From positions 1 to 64,000 of the forward strand of contig NZ_JAEKMI010000026.1 in assembly GCF_020217485.1 (NCBI RefSeq): 64,000 bases of DNA. Reading direction: 5' to 3'. The number at the start of each line of letters is the position of its first letter. The first letter of the stretch is position 1. A program made the position numbers and the translations under genes. The notes below the pieces were generated by a model. That model worked only from the letters and a program-made list of their open reading frames with translations. It was not told the origin of the DNA and did not search any database. Shown in pieces: positions 50,341-61,102 of the stretch. This stretch comes from Mycobacterium sp. WUMAC-067. GTDB taxonomy: Bacteria; Actinomycetota; Actinomycetes; Mycobacteriales; Mycobacteriaceae.

Positions 50341-50832
50341 GTGCGGACACACCTGGGGACGATGGGTCGCTCTGATCAGCCTCATCACGCGTCGAACGTC
50401 GATGACCGCACCCTGTTCGTGCGCACGCGCGTGGCGGCCGACGCGCGCAGCGCCGCCCGGGCCCGCGCCGAGTTCGCAGCGTGGCTGAGCCGGTATTTCA
50501 CGCTGTGTGACGACCGCTTCAGCGATCTGCTCCTGGCGGTGAACGAAGCGATCGCCAATGCTGCGGAGTTCGCTTACGTCGACGCGACGCAGCGCGGGAC
50601 GGTCGACATCAGAGCGGCCTACGACGGCGCCGCCGACACCCTCGCCATGACCGTCGATGATCGCGGCCGGTGGCGGCAGAAGATGCCGGCGCAGCGCCAC
50701 CGGCAGATGCGTGGCCGCGGCATCCCGTTGATGGAGGCGCTCGCCGACGAAGCGGCCATCGACCGCACTCCGCAGGGCACCCGCGTCACCTTGACCTGGG
50801 CCAACCTGACCCGGTCCGCCTGCAACGCCTGA
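50341..50832 (+). CDS. RsbW-like anti-sigma factor serine kinase (HATPase)
   Basis: A 163-residue GHKL ATPase of the RsbW/SpoIIAB type. The N box is LAVNEAIANAAEFAY near residue 67, the G1-like box is VDDRGRW near residue 102 and MRGRGIPLMEALAD is the G2/lid region. It should phosphorylate the STAS protein encoded just upstream and bind a sigma factor. No sigma factor gene is nearby, so its target lies elsewhere. It begins with GTG; an ATG seven codons later is possible. Confidence 0.84.
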   Translation: MRTHLGTMGRSDQPHHASNVDDRTLFVRTRVAADARSAARARAEFAAWLSRYFTLCDDRFSDLLLAVNEAIANAAEFAYVDATQRGTVDIRAAYDGAADTLAMTVDDRGRWRQKMPAQRHRQMRGRGIPLMEALADEAAIDRTPQGTRVTLTWANLTRSACNA

Positions 50833-50845
50833 ACGCCCGCGCCGC

Positions 50846-51925
50846 CTACCCGGCCAGCACCTGCGCAAGGCGGTCTTCGCGCGCCAGCACCGGCCCGTCG
50901 TCGACGGGCTCGTCGATTCCCAGCTCGGTGAGCCCGGCCTTGGTCAGCAACGAGGTCCCGTAGGCGGCGAGCGCGAGCTTTTGATCGTCGCTGTGGCCGT
51001 CCTCGACGAGCATCGCGCCGATGAGGCAGATGACGGCCATCTTGTAGGCGTTGAACGCCCGGTACCAGGGCCGGTTGGCGACCTTGATCCCACTGGCCGA
51101 CTCGTAGTGCGCCAGCAGGGCATCGATGGCCGGGGCCGCGGGATGGCTGTTGATCCCGACGGGCTGCATCCACAGCATCTCGAGCCAGCCGATGTCGGTG
51201 AGCGGGTCGCCGATGGTCGTCATCTCCCAATCGAAGACGGCGCTCACCTCACCGGCGATGAAGGCGAAGTTGCCCGGCTTCGCGTCGCCGTGCACGAGCG
51301 TGACCCTCGGGCACGGGTCGGGCTTGCCGGCGAGCAGGGCCCGATGGAGGCGCTCCAGCGCGGGCAGGCGGCCGCGCTTGACCCGGTTCATCTCCGCGGC
51401 CCAGTGGCCCAGTTCGCGGTCCAGGTGGTTGGCGCCGTCGTCCAGGGCGTGCAGCCCGGTGCGGGAGAGGTCGACGGCGTGGATGGCGGCCAGTTGTTCG
51501 ACCAGGCTCCGGCACATCCGGACCACCGTGTCGTCGGCGGCGCCGGCCGGCGGCTCCATTTCGTACACCTCGCCGGCGACCCGCTCCATCACGAAGAACG
51601 GCCGACCGAGCACCTCGCCGGTCGGTTCGAGCCACAGCGCCGGCGGGACCCGGACCGGCGTCTCGGCCAACGCGCGCAGGATCGCGAACTGGCGGGCGAG
51701 GTCGTAGGGCTCCAGCAGCGCGGGCGGCCGGGGTCGCAGCCGCAACACCACGTCTCGCCGGTCGTCCTGGCCGGCGCGCCGGGTGACGACGCGCAGCGTC
51801 ATCATCTCGGCCGAGTGCCCGAAGCTCACCCGATCGATGCCCTCGAGGCGGAGGTCATCGGCATCGGGCACCTGGGCGCGCACCCAATCGCCCAGCCGCC
51901 GTTCCAGATCGGCCCCCAGCGTCAC
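50846..51925 (-). CDS. Phosphotransferase family protein (APH/ACAD10-like)
   Basis: A 359-residue kinase-fold protein. The nucleotide-binding first half has RPFFVMERVAGEVYE; the catalytic loop is VTLVHGDAKPGNF near residue 206 and the metal Asp is in AVFDWEMTTIGDPLTDIGW. This is the group related to the N-terminal kinase of ACAD10, and mycobacterial members sit in lipid-catabolic operons. The GTG at 51925 overlaps the stop of the lipocalin-like gene (GTGA) and has GAAGGGG upstream. Confidence 0.86.
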   Translation of the reverse strand: MTLGADLERRLGDWVRAQVPDADDLRLEGIDRVSFGHSAEMMTLRVVTRRAGQDDRRDVVLRLRPRPPALLEPYDLARQFAILRALAETPVRVPPALWLEPTGEVLGRPFFVMERVAGEVYEMEPPAGAADDTVVRMCRSLVEQLAAIHAVDLSRTGLHALDDGANHLDRELGHWAAEMNRVKRGRLPALERLHRALLAGKPDPCPRVTLVHGDAKPGNFAFIAGEVSAVFDWEMTTIGDPLTDIGWLEMLWMQPVGINSHPAAPAIDALLAHYESASGIKVANRPWYRAFNAYKMAVICLIGAMLVEDGHSDDQKLALAAYGTSLLTKAGLTELGIDEPVDDGPVLAREDRLAQVLAG

Positions 51926-53058
51926 CGCCGAGCCCCTTCGCCGTCTTTCTGCAAGCGATCGACCGGGGTCTTGTCCTGGGTGAACGCGGACATGTCCATC
52001 GCCGTCCAGTTGGGGTAGCGGGTATAGCCCTGGCCTCCCAGCAGCAATTCGAAGATGCCCCAACCGGTGTCGCCGTCGCGCTCGAATCGCATCAGCTGGT
52101 CGAGCGCCATCGATTTGCTCTCGGTCTCGGACAGCTGCTCGGGATGGCTGCTGTCCCAGGCGAAGTGGATGAAGTAGGCGCCGCCGCCCAGGTCTTCGTA
52201 TTGGCAGTGCGCCATCGGCAGCCCGTAGTAGGCGTTGACGTGCTGGTGGGGCGCCTCGGCGATGACACGATGGGCCCGTCCGTCTTCGTCGGTGAACACG
52301 AGCACCGCGCGGGTGGGTCGCTTGCGGGCGCCGTCGAATTCGACGTCGTGCTCGATCTTGACGAATCGTTTCGACAGCCTCCCATCCGCGTAGGTGATGC
52401 CCCCGTCGACGTAATGCACTGTGCCGTCAGCAGATTCGATGATCCACGCTTCGATGGCATGGTCGTCGAACCCGGCGTCGAGCCACAACCAGAAGTCGAT
52501 CTTGTCCGAGACCCGCACGCCGAAGGTGCGGTCGCGGCCGCCGTGAAAGCCGTCGACGCTGATGCGTTCGCCGTCGATCGTCACCCAGCCGCTCCATCGC
52601 CCGGGTTCTTTCATGTGGTACATGTCGGCCAACATCTGACCGTCCTTGCCGCGCACCTTCATGGGCAACAGCTCCCACATCGGGGCGCTGGGTTCGTAGT
52701 AGAGCTCCCACTCGATTCCGGAGTTGTTGGGTTCGACGTCCAGTCGCCACTTCTTGAGCGGCTCGATGCAGGTCCAGCGCATCGGTCCGGCGCTCAGGTC
52801 ATCGCGGTCCCCGCCGGTGACGGGCCGCCCGGACAGCAGGTCCCAGTGCCGGCCGTCGGCGAGGCTGACCTTGACGTAGCCCAATCCGCTGCCGGTGTTG
52901 GGGTTGTTGCCGTAGCCGCTGGCCAGCAGCATGGTGCCGTCCGGTGATGCGGCGAAGAAGTAGCACCGATCCGACCACGTCGGATCGGTGTTGTGCACCT
53001 GGTCGAACGTGCTCGGCAGCTGGTGGGTGAACGATTCGTCCGCGGCGGAATACGCCAT
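51922..53058 (-). CDS. Hypothetical protein, DUF7064/lipocalin-like
   Basis: A 378-residue, mostly beta protein without signal peptide. Trp- and Gly-rich strands (MRWTCIEPLKKWRLDVEPN, GFHGGRDRTFGVR, DFWLWLDAGFDDHAIEAWI) suggest the double-lipocalin AttH/CrtC-like fold seen in DUF7064/7065 proteins. AGAAGGG precedes the ATG at 53058. It is coupled to the phosphotransferase by a four-base overlap and lies divergent from a TetR gene. It shares layout with the product of 20307-21371. Confidence 0.72.
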   Translation of the reverse strand: MAYSAADESFTHQLPSTFDQVHNTDPTWSDRCYFFAASPDGTMLLASGYGNNPNTGSGLGYVKVSLADGRHWDLLSGRPVTGGDRDDLSAGPMRWTCIEPLKKWRLDVEPNNSGIEWELYYEPSAPMWELLPMKVRGKDGQMLADMYHMKEPGRWSGWVTIDGERISVDGFHGGRDRTFGVRVSDKIDFWLWLDAGFDDHAIEAWIIESADGTVHYVDGGITYADGRLSKRFVKIEHDVEFDGARKRPTRAVLVFTDEDGRAHRVIAEAPHQHVNAYYGLPMAHCQYEDLGGGAYFIHFAWDSSHPEQLSETESKSMALDQLMRFERDGDTGWGIFELLLGGQGYTRYPNWTAMDMSAFTQDKTPVDRLQKDGEGARR

Positions 53059-53085
53059 CAATCGGCCCTTCTGGCTATGTTTATC

Positions 53086-53098
53086 GTTGCGCTGCAAC
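53086..53098. promoter_or_regulatory. Small palindrome between lipocalin-like and TetR genes
   Basis: GTTGC-gct-GCAAC is a perfect inverted repeat 28 bases upstream of the lipocalin-like start. ATGTTT lies on both sides of it. It may be an operator for the divergent TetR protein, but it is short. Confidence 0.35.
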
Positions 53099-53179
53099 AT
53101 GTTTCGTCGGAGGATTCCCGCCCGCCCGGATCGGCATCCGATACCGAAGCCGCACAACGCATCCCGTAACATCGCCGCC

Positions 53180-53800
53180 ATGGAACCGAGCCGGCGGTGG
53201 GGCGACGATCGCGCGATCCTCGATGACGAGGAGGCCCGTAGACGGATCCTGGAGGCCGCCGGCCGCTGCATCGTCCGGCGCGGCAACACCCAGTTCCGCA
53301 TGGGCGAAGTCGCCGACGAGGCCGGGGTGTCGCGCTCGACGGTGTACCGCTACTTTCGGGGCCGCGACGATGTCCTGCTGGGCCTGATGCTGGCGCGTAT
53401 CGACACCGCGCTCGACGAGCTGGTGCGCTCGCTGCCCGCGCCCGACGACCCCGTGCGATCGGTGCCCGAGATGGTGCTGGCGCGCGTGGAATCGGTGGAC
53501 GGCAACCCGCTGAACGAAGCACTGTTCGCGGCCGAGAGCACCGCGGTGGCCTCGGCGCTCGAGAAGGGGTCCGAACCGATCGTCGAGCTCCTGCTGCGGC
53601 ATTACGGCCCGTTGCTCGACCGCTGGAAAGCGGCGGGGCTGCTCTACCCCGATGTCGATTTCCGGTCGATCGTCCAGTGGTTGCACAGCGCGACCCTGTT
53701 TCTGCTGGCGCCCTCGTGGCGCTACCGCCCCGCGGCCGACAAACGCGAATTCGTCGAACAGCTCGTGGTGAGGGCCCTGGTTCCACAGATCAGACAATAA
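53180..53800 (+). CDS. TetR/AcrR family transcriptional regulator
   Basis: A 206-residue TetR regulator. The helix-turn-helix is MGEVADEAGVSRSTVYRYF near residue 40, with an all-alpha C-terminal domain ending VVRALVPQIRQ. I start at MEPSRRWGDD (53180). It is divergent from the lipocalin-like/phosphotransferase operon and lies upstream of a second phosphotransferase gene. A long perfect palindrome overlaps its stop codon. Confidence 0.9.
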   Translation: MEPSRRWGDDRAILDDEEARRRILEAAGRCIVRRGNTQFRMGEVADEAGVSRSTVYRYFRGRDDVLLGLMLARIDTALDELVRSLPAPDDPVRSVPEMVLARVESVDGNPLNEALFAAESTAVASALEKGSEPIVELLLRHYGPLLDRWKAAGLLYPDVDFRSIVQWLHSATLFLLAPSWRYRPAADKREFVEQLVVRALVPQIRQ

Positions 53801-53816
53801 TCGTCTATTGTCTGAT
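53789..53816. promoter_or_regulatory. Perfect 11-bp inverted repeat before the second phosphotransferase
   Basis: ATCAGACAATA (53789-53799) and TATTGTCTGAT (53806-53816) pair perfectly around six bases. The left arm lies in the last TetR codons and its stop. No T-run follows, so an operator controlling the gene at 53897 is more likely than a terminator. Confidence 0.65.
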
Positions 53817-53896
53817 GTCCAGACGTTCGATTGGTTTTCTCCGACGGCGTTGGTGTCGCTGACGCGGCAGCGGGGTCGGGCTGAAAACCGGGGTGG

Positions 53897-55039
53897 ATGG
53901 ATATGAAAAATCTTGTGGGACAAGCCTTCTCCTTCGCCGGCTTGGCCGCGCACCTGGGCCGGGGCGCGGGCCGGGTGGTGGCCGATGCGGTGGTGGGTGG
54001 CCGGTTCGGCTTGCCGCGGACGGTCGAAGAGATCGATCCCGCGGTCCTTTCCCGGGTCATCGGAACCACCGTCCGGTCGGTCCGCGTGCTGAGCAGGGAC
54101 GCGGGCACCTCCTCGCGGGCCCGGCTGGTGCTGACCGGCAAGGACGTCCCGGAGTCGGTGTTCGTCAAGGTCGCGGCGAAGACCGCCGCCACCCGCCTGA
54201 TGGGTGAGCTCGGCCGGCTCGGGCACACCGAGGTGCGCTTCTACCGCGAGCTCGCGCCCCAGGTCATCGGCGTCCCCTACTGCTACGGCGCGGCGTTCGA
54301 CCCGTGGACGGGCCGGTACCTGCTGGTGCTGGAGGATCTGCCGGCCGAATCGTGCGAGTTCCCTGACACCTTGCACCCGCTGTCGGCCGACCAGGCCGGT
54401 CTCATCGTCGAGCTGTTGGCCGAGCTGCACGCCACGTTCTGGGGGCGGCTGCCGCGCGACGGGCGCGGGCCGCTGGGCTGGCTGTATACGCCGTCCGGCG
54501 ACGTGACGTCGTTGTTGACCGGCTCGCTGATGCACAGCTCGATCAAGCGGCTTGCCGAGCGCACCACGATTCCGGTGGAAAAGGGCGGCTTCATCGCCGA
54601 CAACTACCGCGCCGTGGCCGCGCTCATCGACGCTCCCCCACACACCGTCATGCACGGCGACGCCCATCCCGGCAACATGTACTTCCACGGCGGCAAGGCC
54701 GGGCTGCTGGACTGGCAGGCGGTGCGACGCGGGCACCCCTCCCGCGAGCTCGCCTACACGCTGATCACCAGCCTGACCCCGGAGGACCGGCGGGCCAGCC
54801 AACGCGACCTCCTCGACGACTACCGGCGGGCGCTGGTGGCGGCCGGCGGCCCCGAGCTGGACCGCGACGACCTGTGGCTGCGGTTCCGCCAGGGCGCGCT
54901 GTACGCCTATGTCGCCCCGCTGATCACCACCGGGATGGGGGGAATGCAGGTCGAAGAGATCGCCATGGAAGGCCTGCGCCGCGGCGTCGCCGCGCTCGAC
55001 GACCTCGAGACCGTCGCCGCCCTGAAGAGTTCTCTGTAA
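53897..55039 (+). CDS. Phosphotransferase family protein (aminoglycoside/ecdysteroid kinase-like)
   Basis: A 380-residue kinase-fold protein. LVLEDLP is the hinge, TVMHGDAHPGNMYF near residue 250 is the catalytic loop, and GLLDWQAVRRG holds the metal-binding Asp. The first 45 residues resemble a membrane- or lipid-associating helix region. The family phosphorylates small hydroxylated molecules; true aminoglycoside resistance is not implied. It is preceded by a strong palindrome and follows the TetR gene. Confidence 0.85.
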   Translation: MDMKNLVGQAFSFAGLAAHLGRGAGRVVADAVVGGRFGLPRTVEEIDPAVLSRVIGTTVRSVRVLSRDAGTSSRARLVLTGKDVPESVFVKVAAKTAATRLMGELGRLGHTEVRFYRELAPQVIGVPYCYGAAFDPWTGRYLLVLEDLPAESCEFPDTLHPLSADQAGLIVELLAELHATFWGRLPRDGRGPLGWLYTPSGDVTSLLTGSLMHSSIKRLAERTTIPVEKGGFIADNYRAVAALIDAPPHTVMHGDAHPGNMYFHGGKAGLLDWQAVRRGHPSRELAYTLITSLTPEDRRASQRDLLDDYRRALVAAGGPELDRDDLWLRFRQGALYAYVAPLITTGMGGMQVEEIAMEGLRRGVAALDDLETVAALKSSL

Positions 55040-55165
55040 GGCTCGCGAATTCGGCTGAAGCTATTGCCTTCCCCGCGCCACGAGTTACGCTACCTACCGT
55101 AGCGAAATGCTGTGCGCCTTCCGCTCAGCCCTCCGAGACAGCCCGCGGCGGCGAAGAGGAGTCTC

Positions 55166-56926
<1,761 letters not shown>

Positions 56927-56938
56927 GAGCTCCGCCCG

Positions 56939-58267
56939 ATGGCAACGGCGCGCACCCGCTCGCACGTCGACGAGGATGCGATCGGCACCCCGCCGGAGAA
57001 CCCGACGCTGGTGCCGGCCGAGCGTTACTACTCCCCCGCCTTCGCCGCCCTCGAGGCGGAGCGGATGTGGCCGAGGGTGTGGCAGCTGGCGTGCATGGTC
57101 GACCACGTCGCGGAGCCCGGCGACTATTTCGAATACCGCTGCGGGCCGTACGGGGTGCTGATCGTCCGTGACGACGACGGGGAGCTCCGCGCGTTCCAGA
57201 ACGTGTGCCGGCATCGCGGCAATTCGTTGTGCACCGGCTCGGGTTCGGGCCTGCGCGAGCTCAAGTGCGGCTATCACGGGTGGACCTGGGACCTGGCCGG
57301 CGCGCTGAAACGGGTGCCGAACCGCAAGGGCTTCGGCGGGCTGCGCATGTCCGACTTCCCACTGATACCGGCCCGCGTCGCGACGTGGGCGGGACTCGTC
57401 TTCGTCAACCTCGACCCGGGCGCGATGCCCCTGATCGAGTACCTGGAGGCGGTGCCCGACGACATCGCCTGGTGCCATCTGGAGGACTTCCGCTGCTACG
57501 CCACGCTCACCGTCGACGTCGACGCCAACTGGAAAACGATCGCGGACGGCTACAGCGAGACCTATCACATCCAGACCCTGCACCCCGAACTGCTGCGTTG
57601 CGTCGACGATATCCATGCGCCGCAACGGATTTGGGGTCACACAGGTAAGTCGGATCAGCCCTACGGCGTGCCGAGCCCGCGCTTGGGCGGCGCGCTGAGC
57701 GACGAAGAAGTGTGGGACGCCTACGTCTACACCCAGGGCGCGCTGATGGGCGCGGCCGAGGGCACGCCCTTCCCGGCCGACGAACGACGCCCCGGACAGA
57801 CGGTGGCCGAACTGATCGCCGAGCGAACCCGGGCCTTCGCCGCGGGCCGTGGCGTCGATCTCAACTGGGCTGACACCGACCGAATGACCCGACTGCACCA
57901 GTACAACGTGTTCCCCAACATGACCTTGTTAGCCAACGCCGACCACCTCACCGTCATGTGTTCGCGACCGGGCGCCTCCCCCGACAAAGGCGAGCTGGTG
58001 ATGTTCTTGATGACCCGGATGCCGCCGGGCGCGCCGCGCACCAAGCCGACCGATGTGCGGATGGCCGCCGAGGCGGCCGAGCCGGGCATCGTGCTCACCC
58101 AGGACATCGCGGTGCTCCCCGGCCTGCAGCGCGGCATGCACCAGCCCGGCTTCACGCATCTGGTTTTGTCCAGCGAGGAACGTCGCGTGATCAACATGCA
58201 CCGCAACCTGGAGCGCTACCTCGACCTGCCCGCGTCGCAGCAAATGAGCGGCGGCGCGGCGAAATGA
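56939..58267 (+). CDS. Rieske 2Fe-2S ring-hydroxylating oxygenase, alpha subunit
   Basis: A 442-residue oxygenase. The Rieske cluster ligands are CRH near residue 89 and CGYHGW near residue 109. The catalytic domain has ADGYSETYHIQTLHPEL near residue 202 with the mononuclear iron His residues, and a late GMHQPGF region. It should hydroxylate a cyclic substrate using a separate reductase, which is not encoded nearby. No beta subunit gene is present, so it may be an alpha-only type. Confidence 0.87.
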   Translation: MATARTRSHVDEDAIGTPPENPTLVPAERYYSPAFAALEAERMWPRVWQLACMVDHVAEPGDYFEYRCGPYGVLIVRDDDGELRAFQNVCRHRGNSLCTGSGSGLRELKCGYHGWTWDLAGALKRVPNRKGFGGLRMSDFPLIPARVATWAGLVFVNLDPGAMPLIEYLEAVPDDIAWCHLEDFRCYATLTVDVDANWKTIADGYSETYHIQTLHPELLRCVDDIHAPQRIWGHTGKSDQPYGVPSPRLGGALSDEEVWDAYVYTQGALMGAAEGTPFPADERRPGQTVAELIAERTRAFAAGRGVDLNWADTDRMTRLHQYNVFPNMTLLANADHLTVMCSRPGASPDKGELVMFLMTRMPPGAPRTKPTDVRMAAEAAEPGIVLTQDIAVLPGLQRGMHQPGFTHLVLSSEERRVINMHRNLERYLDLPASQQMSGGAAK

Positions 58268-58331
58268 CCTCTCGCAACATAGTTCGTGTACACACGGCCA
58301 AAGTGGCCCCGGGCGATTTAGAATCCGGCTT

Positions 58332-58712
58332 GTGATGACCCCGTCTTACCCCTGGGGGGACGATCGAGGGCAACTTTCGCGCCAACTACGGCTGCCGTAT
58401 CACACGCTCCGCCGACGGCGGGCGCGCCGTCTGTGCCACAGTTTCGAGCGGGTGGGTGTTCGGACGGCACCGGAGCGGCTGCGCGAAATGGTGGCGGGCG
58501 CGCCGCTGGCCGCTCACGAATTGATCAACGTGAATTTCGCGCTGATCGCGATTCAGCTCGACCGCGAGTCTCGCGCGGCGCGATACAAGCGGCTCAAACA
58601 ACGCGGTACCCGTTCGCTGATGTTCGCGGGCCTGGTCATGGTGGTGCTGAACTTCCTCGTGTGCATGGCCTACGTGCTGCTGAACCTCGCCGAGCAGTCG
58701 GCGCCGCTGTAG
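58332..58712 (+). CDS. Conserved hypothetical protein with one membrane helix
   Basis: A 126-residue protein. The N-terminal 90 residues are basic and helical (RRRRARRLCHSFERVGV), and one membrane segment, LMFAGLVMVVLNFLVCMAYV, lies near residues 96-115. GTG at 58332 and ATG at 58335 are both possible starts; no ribosome site is visible, so the mRNA may be leaderless. Its stop is six bases from that of the opposing response regulator. Function is unknown. Confidence 0.65.
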   Translation: MMTPSYPWGDDRGQLSRQLRLPYHTLRRRRARRLCHSFERVGVRTAPERLREMVAGAPLAAHELINVNFALIAIQLDRESRAARYKRLKQRGTRSLMFAGLVMVVLNFLVCMAYVLLNLAEQSAPL

Positions 58713-58717
58713 CACCC

Positions 58718-59374
58718 TCAGCGCGGGGCGACGATGCCGTTGTCGTACGCATACACGATCGCGGCCGCGCGATCGCGCAAGTCGAGCTTGCCGAAGATCC
58801 GCCCGATGTGGCTCTTGACGGTCACGCCGGAAATGCAGAGTTCGCCGGCGATCTCGGTATTGGACAGGCCCTGGCCGATCAATGTCAGGACGTCGAGCTC
58901 GCGGGTCGTCAGCTCGGCGATCGCGGTGCCGCGCGGGCCGGGGGCCGCCTTGCGGTACGTGGTGAGCACCCGCGAGGTCACCGCGGGATCCAGGTAGCTG
59001 TCTCCGCGGGCGACCGCGCGCACCGCGCGGATCAGCTCTTCGGCGGAGGAGTCTTTGAGCACGAAGCCGGCCGCTCCGGCGCGCAGCGCCCCGGACAACA
59101 GCTCGTCCTCGTTGAAGGTGGTGAGCGCGAGCACCGGCGGCCTGCCGCCCAGCCGGCGGGTCGCCTCGATGCCGTCGACGCGGCGCATCCGCAGATCCAT
59201 CACGACGACGTCGGGTCGATGCTCGGCCACCGCGGCGGGCACCTCGTCGCCGTCGGCGCACTCCGCGACGATGACGAAACCGTCCTTGCGGCGCAGGATT
59301 CGGCGCAGCCCCGAGCGCACCAGGTCTTGGTCGTCGACGAGCAGCACGGCGATCTCGGGCCCCGGGTCGGTCAC
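58718..59374 (-). CDS. NarL/LuxR family response regulator
   Basis: A 218-residue response regulator. The receiver domain has the acidic pair in LLVDDQDLVR, phosphoacceptor Asp in VVVMDLRM near residue 56 and Lys in FVLKDSS. The LuxR-type helix-turn-helix at the C-terminus is LTTRELDVLTLIGQGLSNTEIAGELCIS. The GTG at 59374 overlaps the kinase stop by four bases, so kinase and regulator are made together. The convergent neighbour gene may not be a target. Confidence 0.88.
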   Translation of the reverse strand: MTDPGPEIAVLLVDDQDLVRSGLRRILRRKDGFVIVAECADGDEVPAAVAEHRPDVVVMDLRMRRVDGIEATRRLGGRPPVLALTTFNEDELLSGALRAGAAGFVLKDSSAEELIRAVRAVARGDSYLDPAVTSRVLTTYRKAAPGPRGTAIAELTTRELDVLTLIGQGLSNTEIAGELCISGVTVKSHIGRIFGKLDLRDRAAAIVYAYDNGIVAPR

Positions 59375-60588
59375 AGCTTGCACCACCGCGGGCGCCAGCT
59401 GGTGTCGCCGTCGTGCAGCGGTATCTCGGCGCGCACCGACCACCCGTCCGGGGTCGGGCCGACGTCGAGGGCGCCGCCGAGCAGGTCGACGCGCTGGCGC
59501 ATGCCGCGCAGGCCGCGCCCCTCCGCCGATCTCGCGGCCACCACCGCGGCCGGGAGCAGATTGCTGACCGCGAGCCGGGCCGACGCCGGCGAAATGTCGA
59601 GCACCACACTGGCTTTCGATTCGGGCGCGTGCTTGGCGATGTTGGCCAGCGACTCCTGGGTGATGCGGTAGAGCCCGAGACCCACCGCGGCCGACACGTG
59701 ATCGGTGGGTCCCTCGACGCACAGCGTGACGGCCAGGCCCGCTTGCTGAAAGCCCGCGACGAGCGCCGGGACGTCGTCGATGCCGGGTTCGGGCGTGGTC
59801 TGCGCCGTTTTGGTCGGCCAGTTGTCGAGCAGCCCGACGGTACGGCGGATGTCGGCCATCGCCTGCCGGCCCAGCTTCTCGGCCTGCTCCAGCGCATCGA
59901 CAGCGTCGTCGACGTCGCGATCCTGCTGCAGCGCGCGGCGCGCACCGGTCACATGCAACAGGGTGATGCTGAGCGAATGCGCGATGACGTCGTGCACTTC
60001 GCGCGCGATGCGCCGGCGTTCGTCGGCGGCGGCGTGCGCGGCCAACAAATTCTGCGCCTCGATTTGTTCGGCCAGCAGCAGCCGCTGGGCGCGCATCACG
60101 TAACCGAGCAGCCACGCCACCGCGACGAAACCCAGGTACAACGCGATCGCGTCGAGGCGGTGCAGCGCCGACGCCGTGAGCAACAGCGCGGCCGCCGACA
60201 CCGCGGCCAGCAAGCCGCCCAGCACCGAGGCCAACGTCGCGACCGACAACACCATCAGCACCAACAGCGCCGGTGCGAAATCGGCCTGTATGGGCGTCGA
60301 CGTGCCGAAGAGCGTCAGCGCGGTGGCCGCCGACCAGGTCGCCCACAACGGCCACGGCGTGATTTTCATATTGAAGACGAAGAACGCCAGCTCGGTTGAC
60401 AGGGCCAGGGCGAACGCGGCCAGCGACACGGGCAGGTCGGCCGCGGGCCGCTGCAGCGTCCCGATCACACCGCCGAGCACGAGGCTGACGTCGACGGCGA
60501 TCAGCGACGTCCACGTGATGCCGACGGGAAGCAGCTCGCTGCGTCGGCGAAGCTGCTCCCGCACGTGATCCGCTGCGGCGCGCAACAT
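59371..60588 (-). CDS. Sensor histidine kinase (HisKA_3 type)
   Basis: A 405-residue membrane kinase. Five to six hydrophobic segments fill residues 25-165. The phosphoacceptor His is in RRIAREVHDVIAHSLS near residue 202 (HisKA_3), and the ATPase domain has a late RSAEGRGLRGMRQRV motif. The signal is unknown and there is no large external domain, so it may sense the membrane. It is paired with the response regulator encoded next. Confidence 0.87.
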   Translation of the reverse strand: MLRAAADHVREQLRRRSELLPVGITWTSLIAVDVSLVLGGVIGTLQRPAADLPVSLAAFALALSTELAFFVFNMKITPWPLWATWSAATALTLFGTSTPIQADFAPALLVLMVLSVATLASVLGGLLAAVSAAALLLTASALHRLDAIALYLGFVAVAWLLGYVMRAQRLLLAEQIEAQNLLAAHAAADERRRIAREVHDVIAHSLSITLLHVTGARRALQQDRDVDDAVDALEQAEKLGRQAMADIRRTVGLLDNWPTKTAQTTPEPGIDDVPALVAGFQQAGLAVTLCVEGPTDHVSAAVGLGLYRITQESLANIAKHAPESKASVVLDISPASARLAVSNLLPAAVVAARSAEGRGLRGMRQRVDLLGGALDVGPTPDGWSVRAEIPLHDGDTSWRPRWCKL

Positions 60589-60721
60589 TGTCCAATCCTA
60601 GAAGAGCTGAGCGCCCCGTCACATCCTGCTGGGGTCGGCACCCGTCTCCGCCCGTGGTAGGAGACAAAGACTGCACTTCGGCACGACGCGCGGCCGGCGG
60701 CCGGATTCCTAACGTCGAGTC

Positions 60722-61102
60722 ATGACATGGACACTGCTGCACGACCGCATGGCCTTCATGGCCGAGGTGATCAAAGCCGCCGAGACGGATCCGCAGGCGG
60801 CACTCGCGTTGATCGACAACTCATCCGAGGTGTCCGAGCTGTTCGGCGACGAGGAAGGCTTGATGCTGTCGCTCGGCCAGCGTTGGATCACCATGCTGGT
60901 GGCCAAGCTGGACCAGGCGGCCTACGAGGGCGCGTCGGCCGAACAGGTGCGGGCCGATCTCGAGGCCGCCGAACCCGGCCTGCACGCGCTGGTGAGGATC
61001 GGCTCGCGCCGGTCGGTCCGGGTGCGGTCGCTGTCTCGCGGCGAACACGTGGCCGTCGGCCTCTTCGGCGGCCCGACCGGCGATCGGCAGACCGTTGCAT
61101 GA
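60722..61102 (+). CDS. Conserved hypothetical protein upstream of the MmpL gene
   Basis: A 126-residue, acidic, all-helical protein (MTWTLLHDRMAFMAEVIKAA start) without membrane segment or known motif. It overlaps the MmpL gene and so is co-expressed with it. Its promoter faces that of the histidine kinase across 133 bases, which makes the response regulator a possible controller. I do not recognise a function. Confidence 0.7.
   Translation: MTWTLLHDRMAFMAEVIKAAETDPQAALALIDNSSEVSELFGDEEGLMLSLGQRWITMLVAKLDQAAYEGASAEQVRADLEAAEPGLHALVRIGSRRSVRVRSLSRGEHVAVGLFGGPTGDRQTVA

Noticed and set aside
53897..55039. Aminoglycoside resistance gene
   Set aside because: The HGDxxxxN kinase motif is shared by many housekeeping phosphotransferases; context is metabolic.
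58718..60742. A 674-codon frame that would fuse kinase region and response regulator
   Set aside because: Upstream of 59374 it is an out-of-frame reading of the histidine kinase gene.
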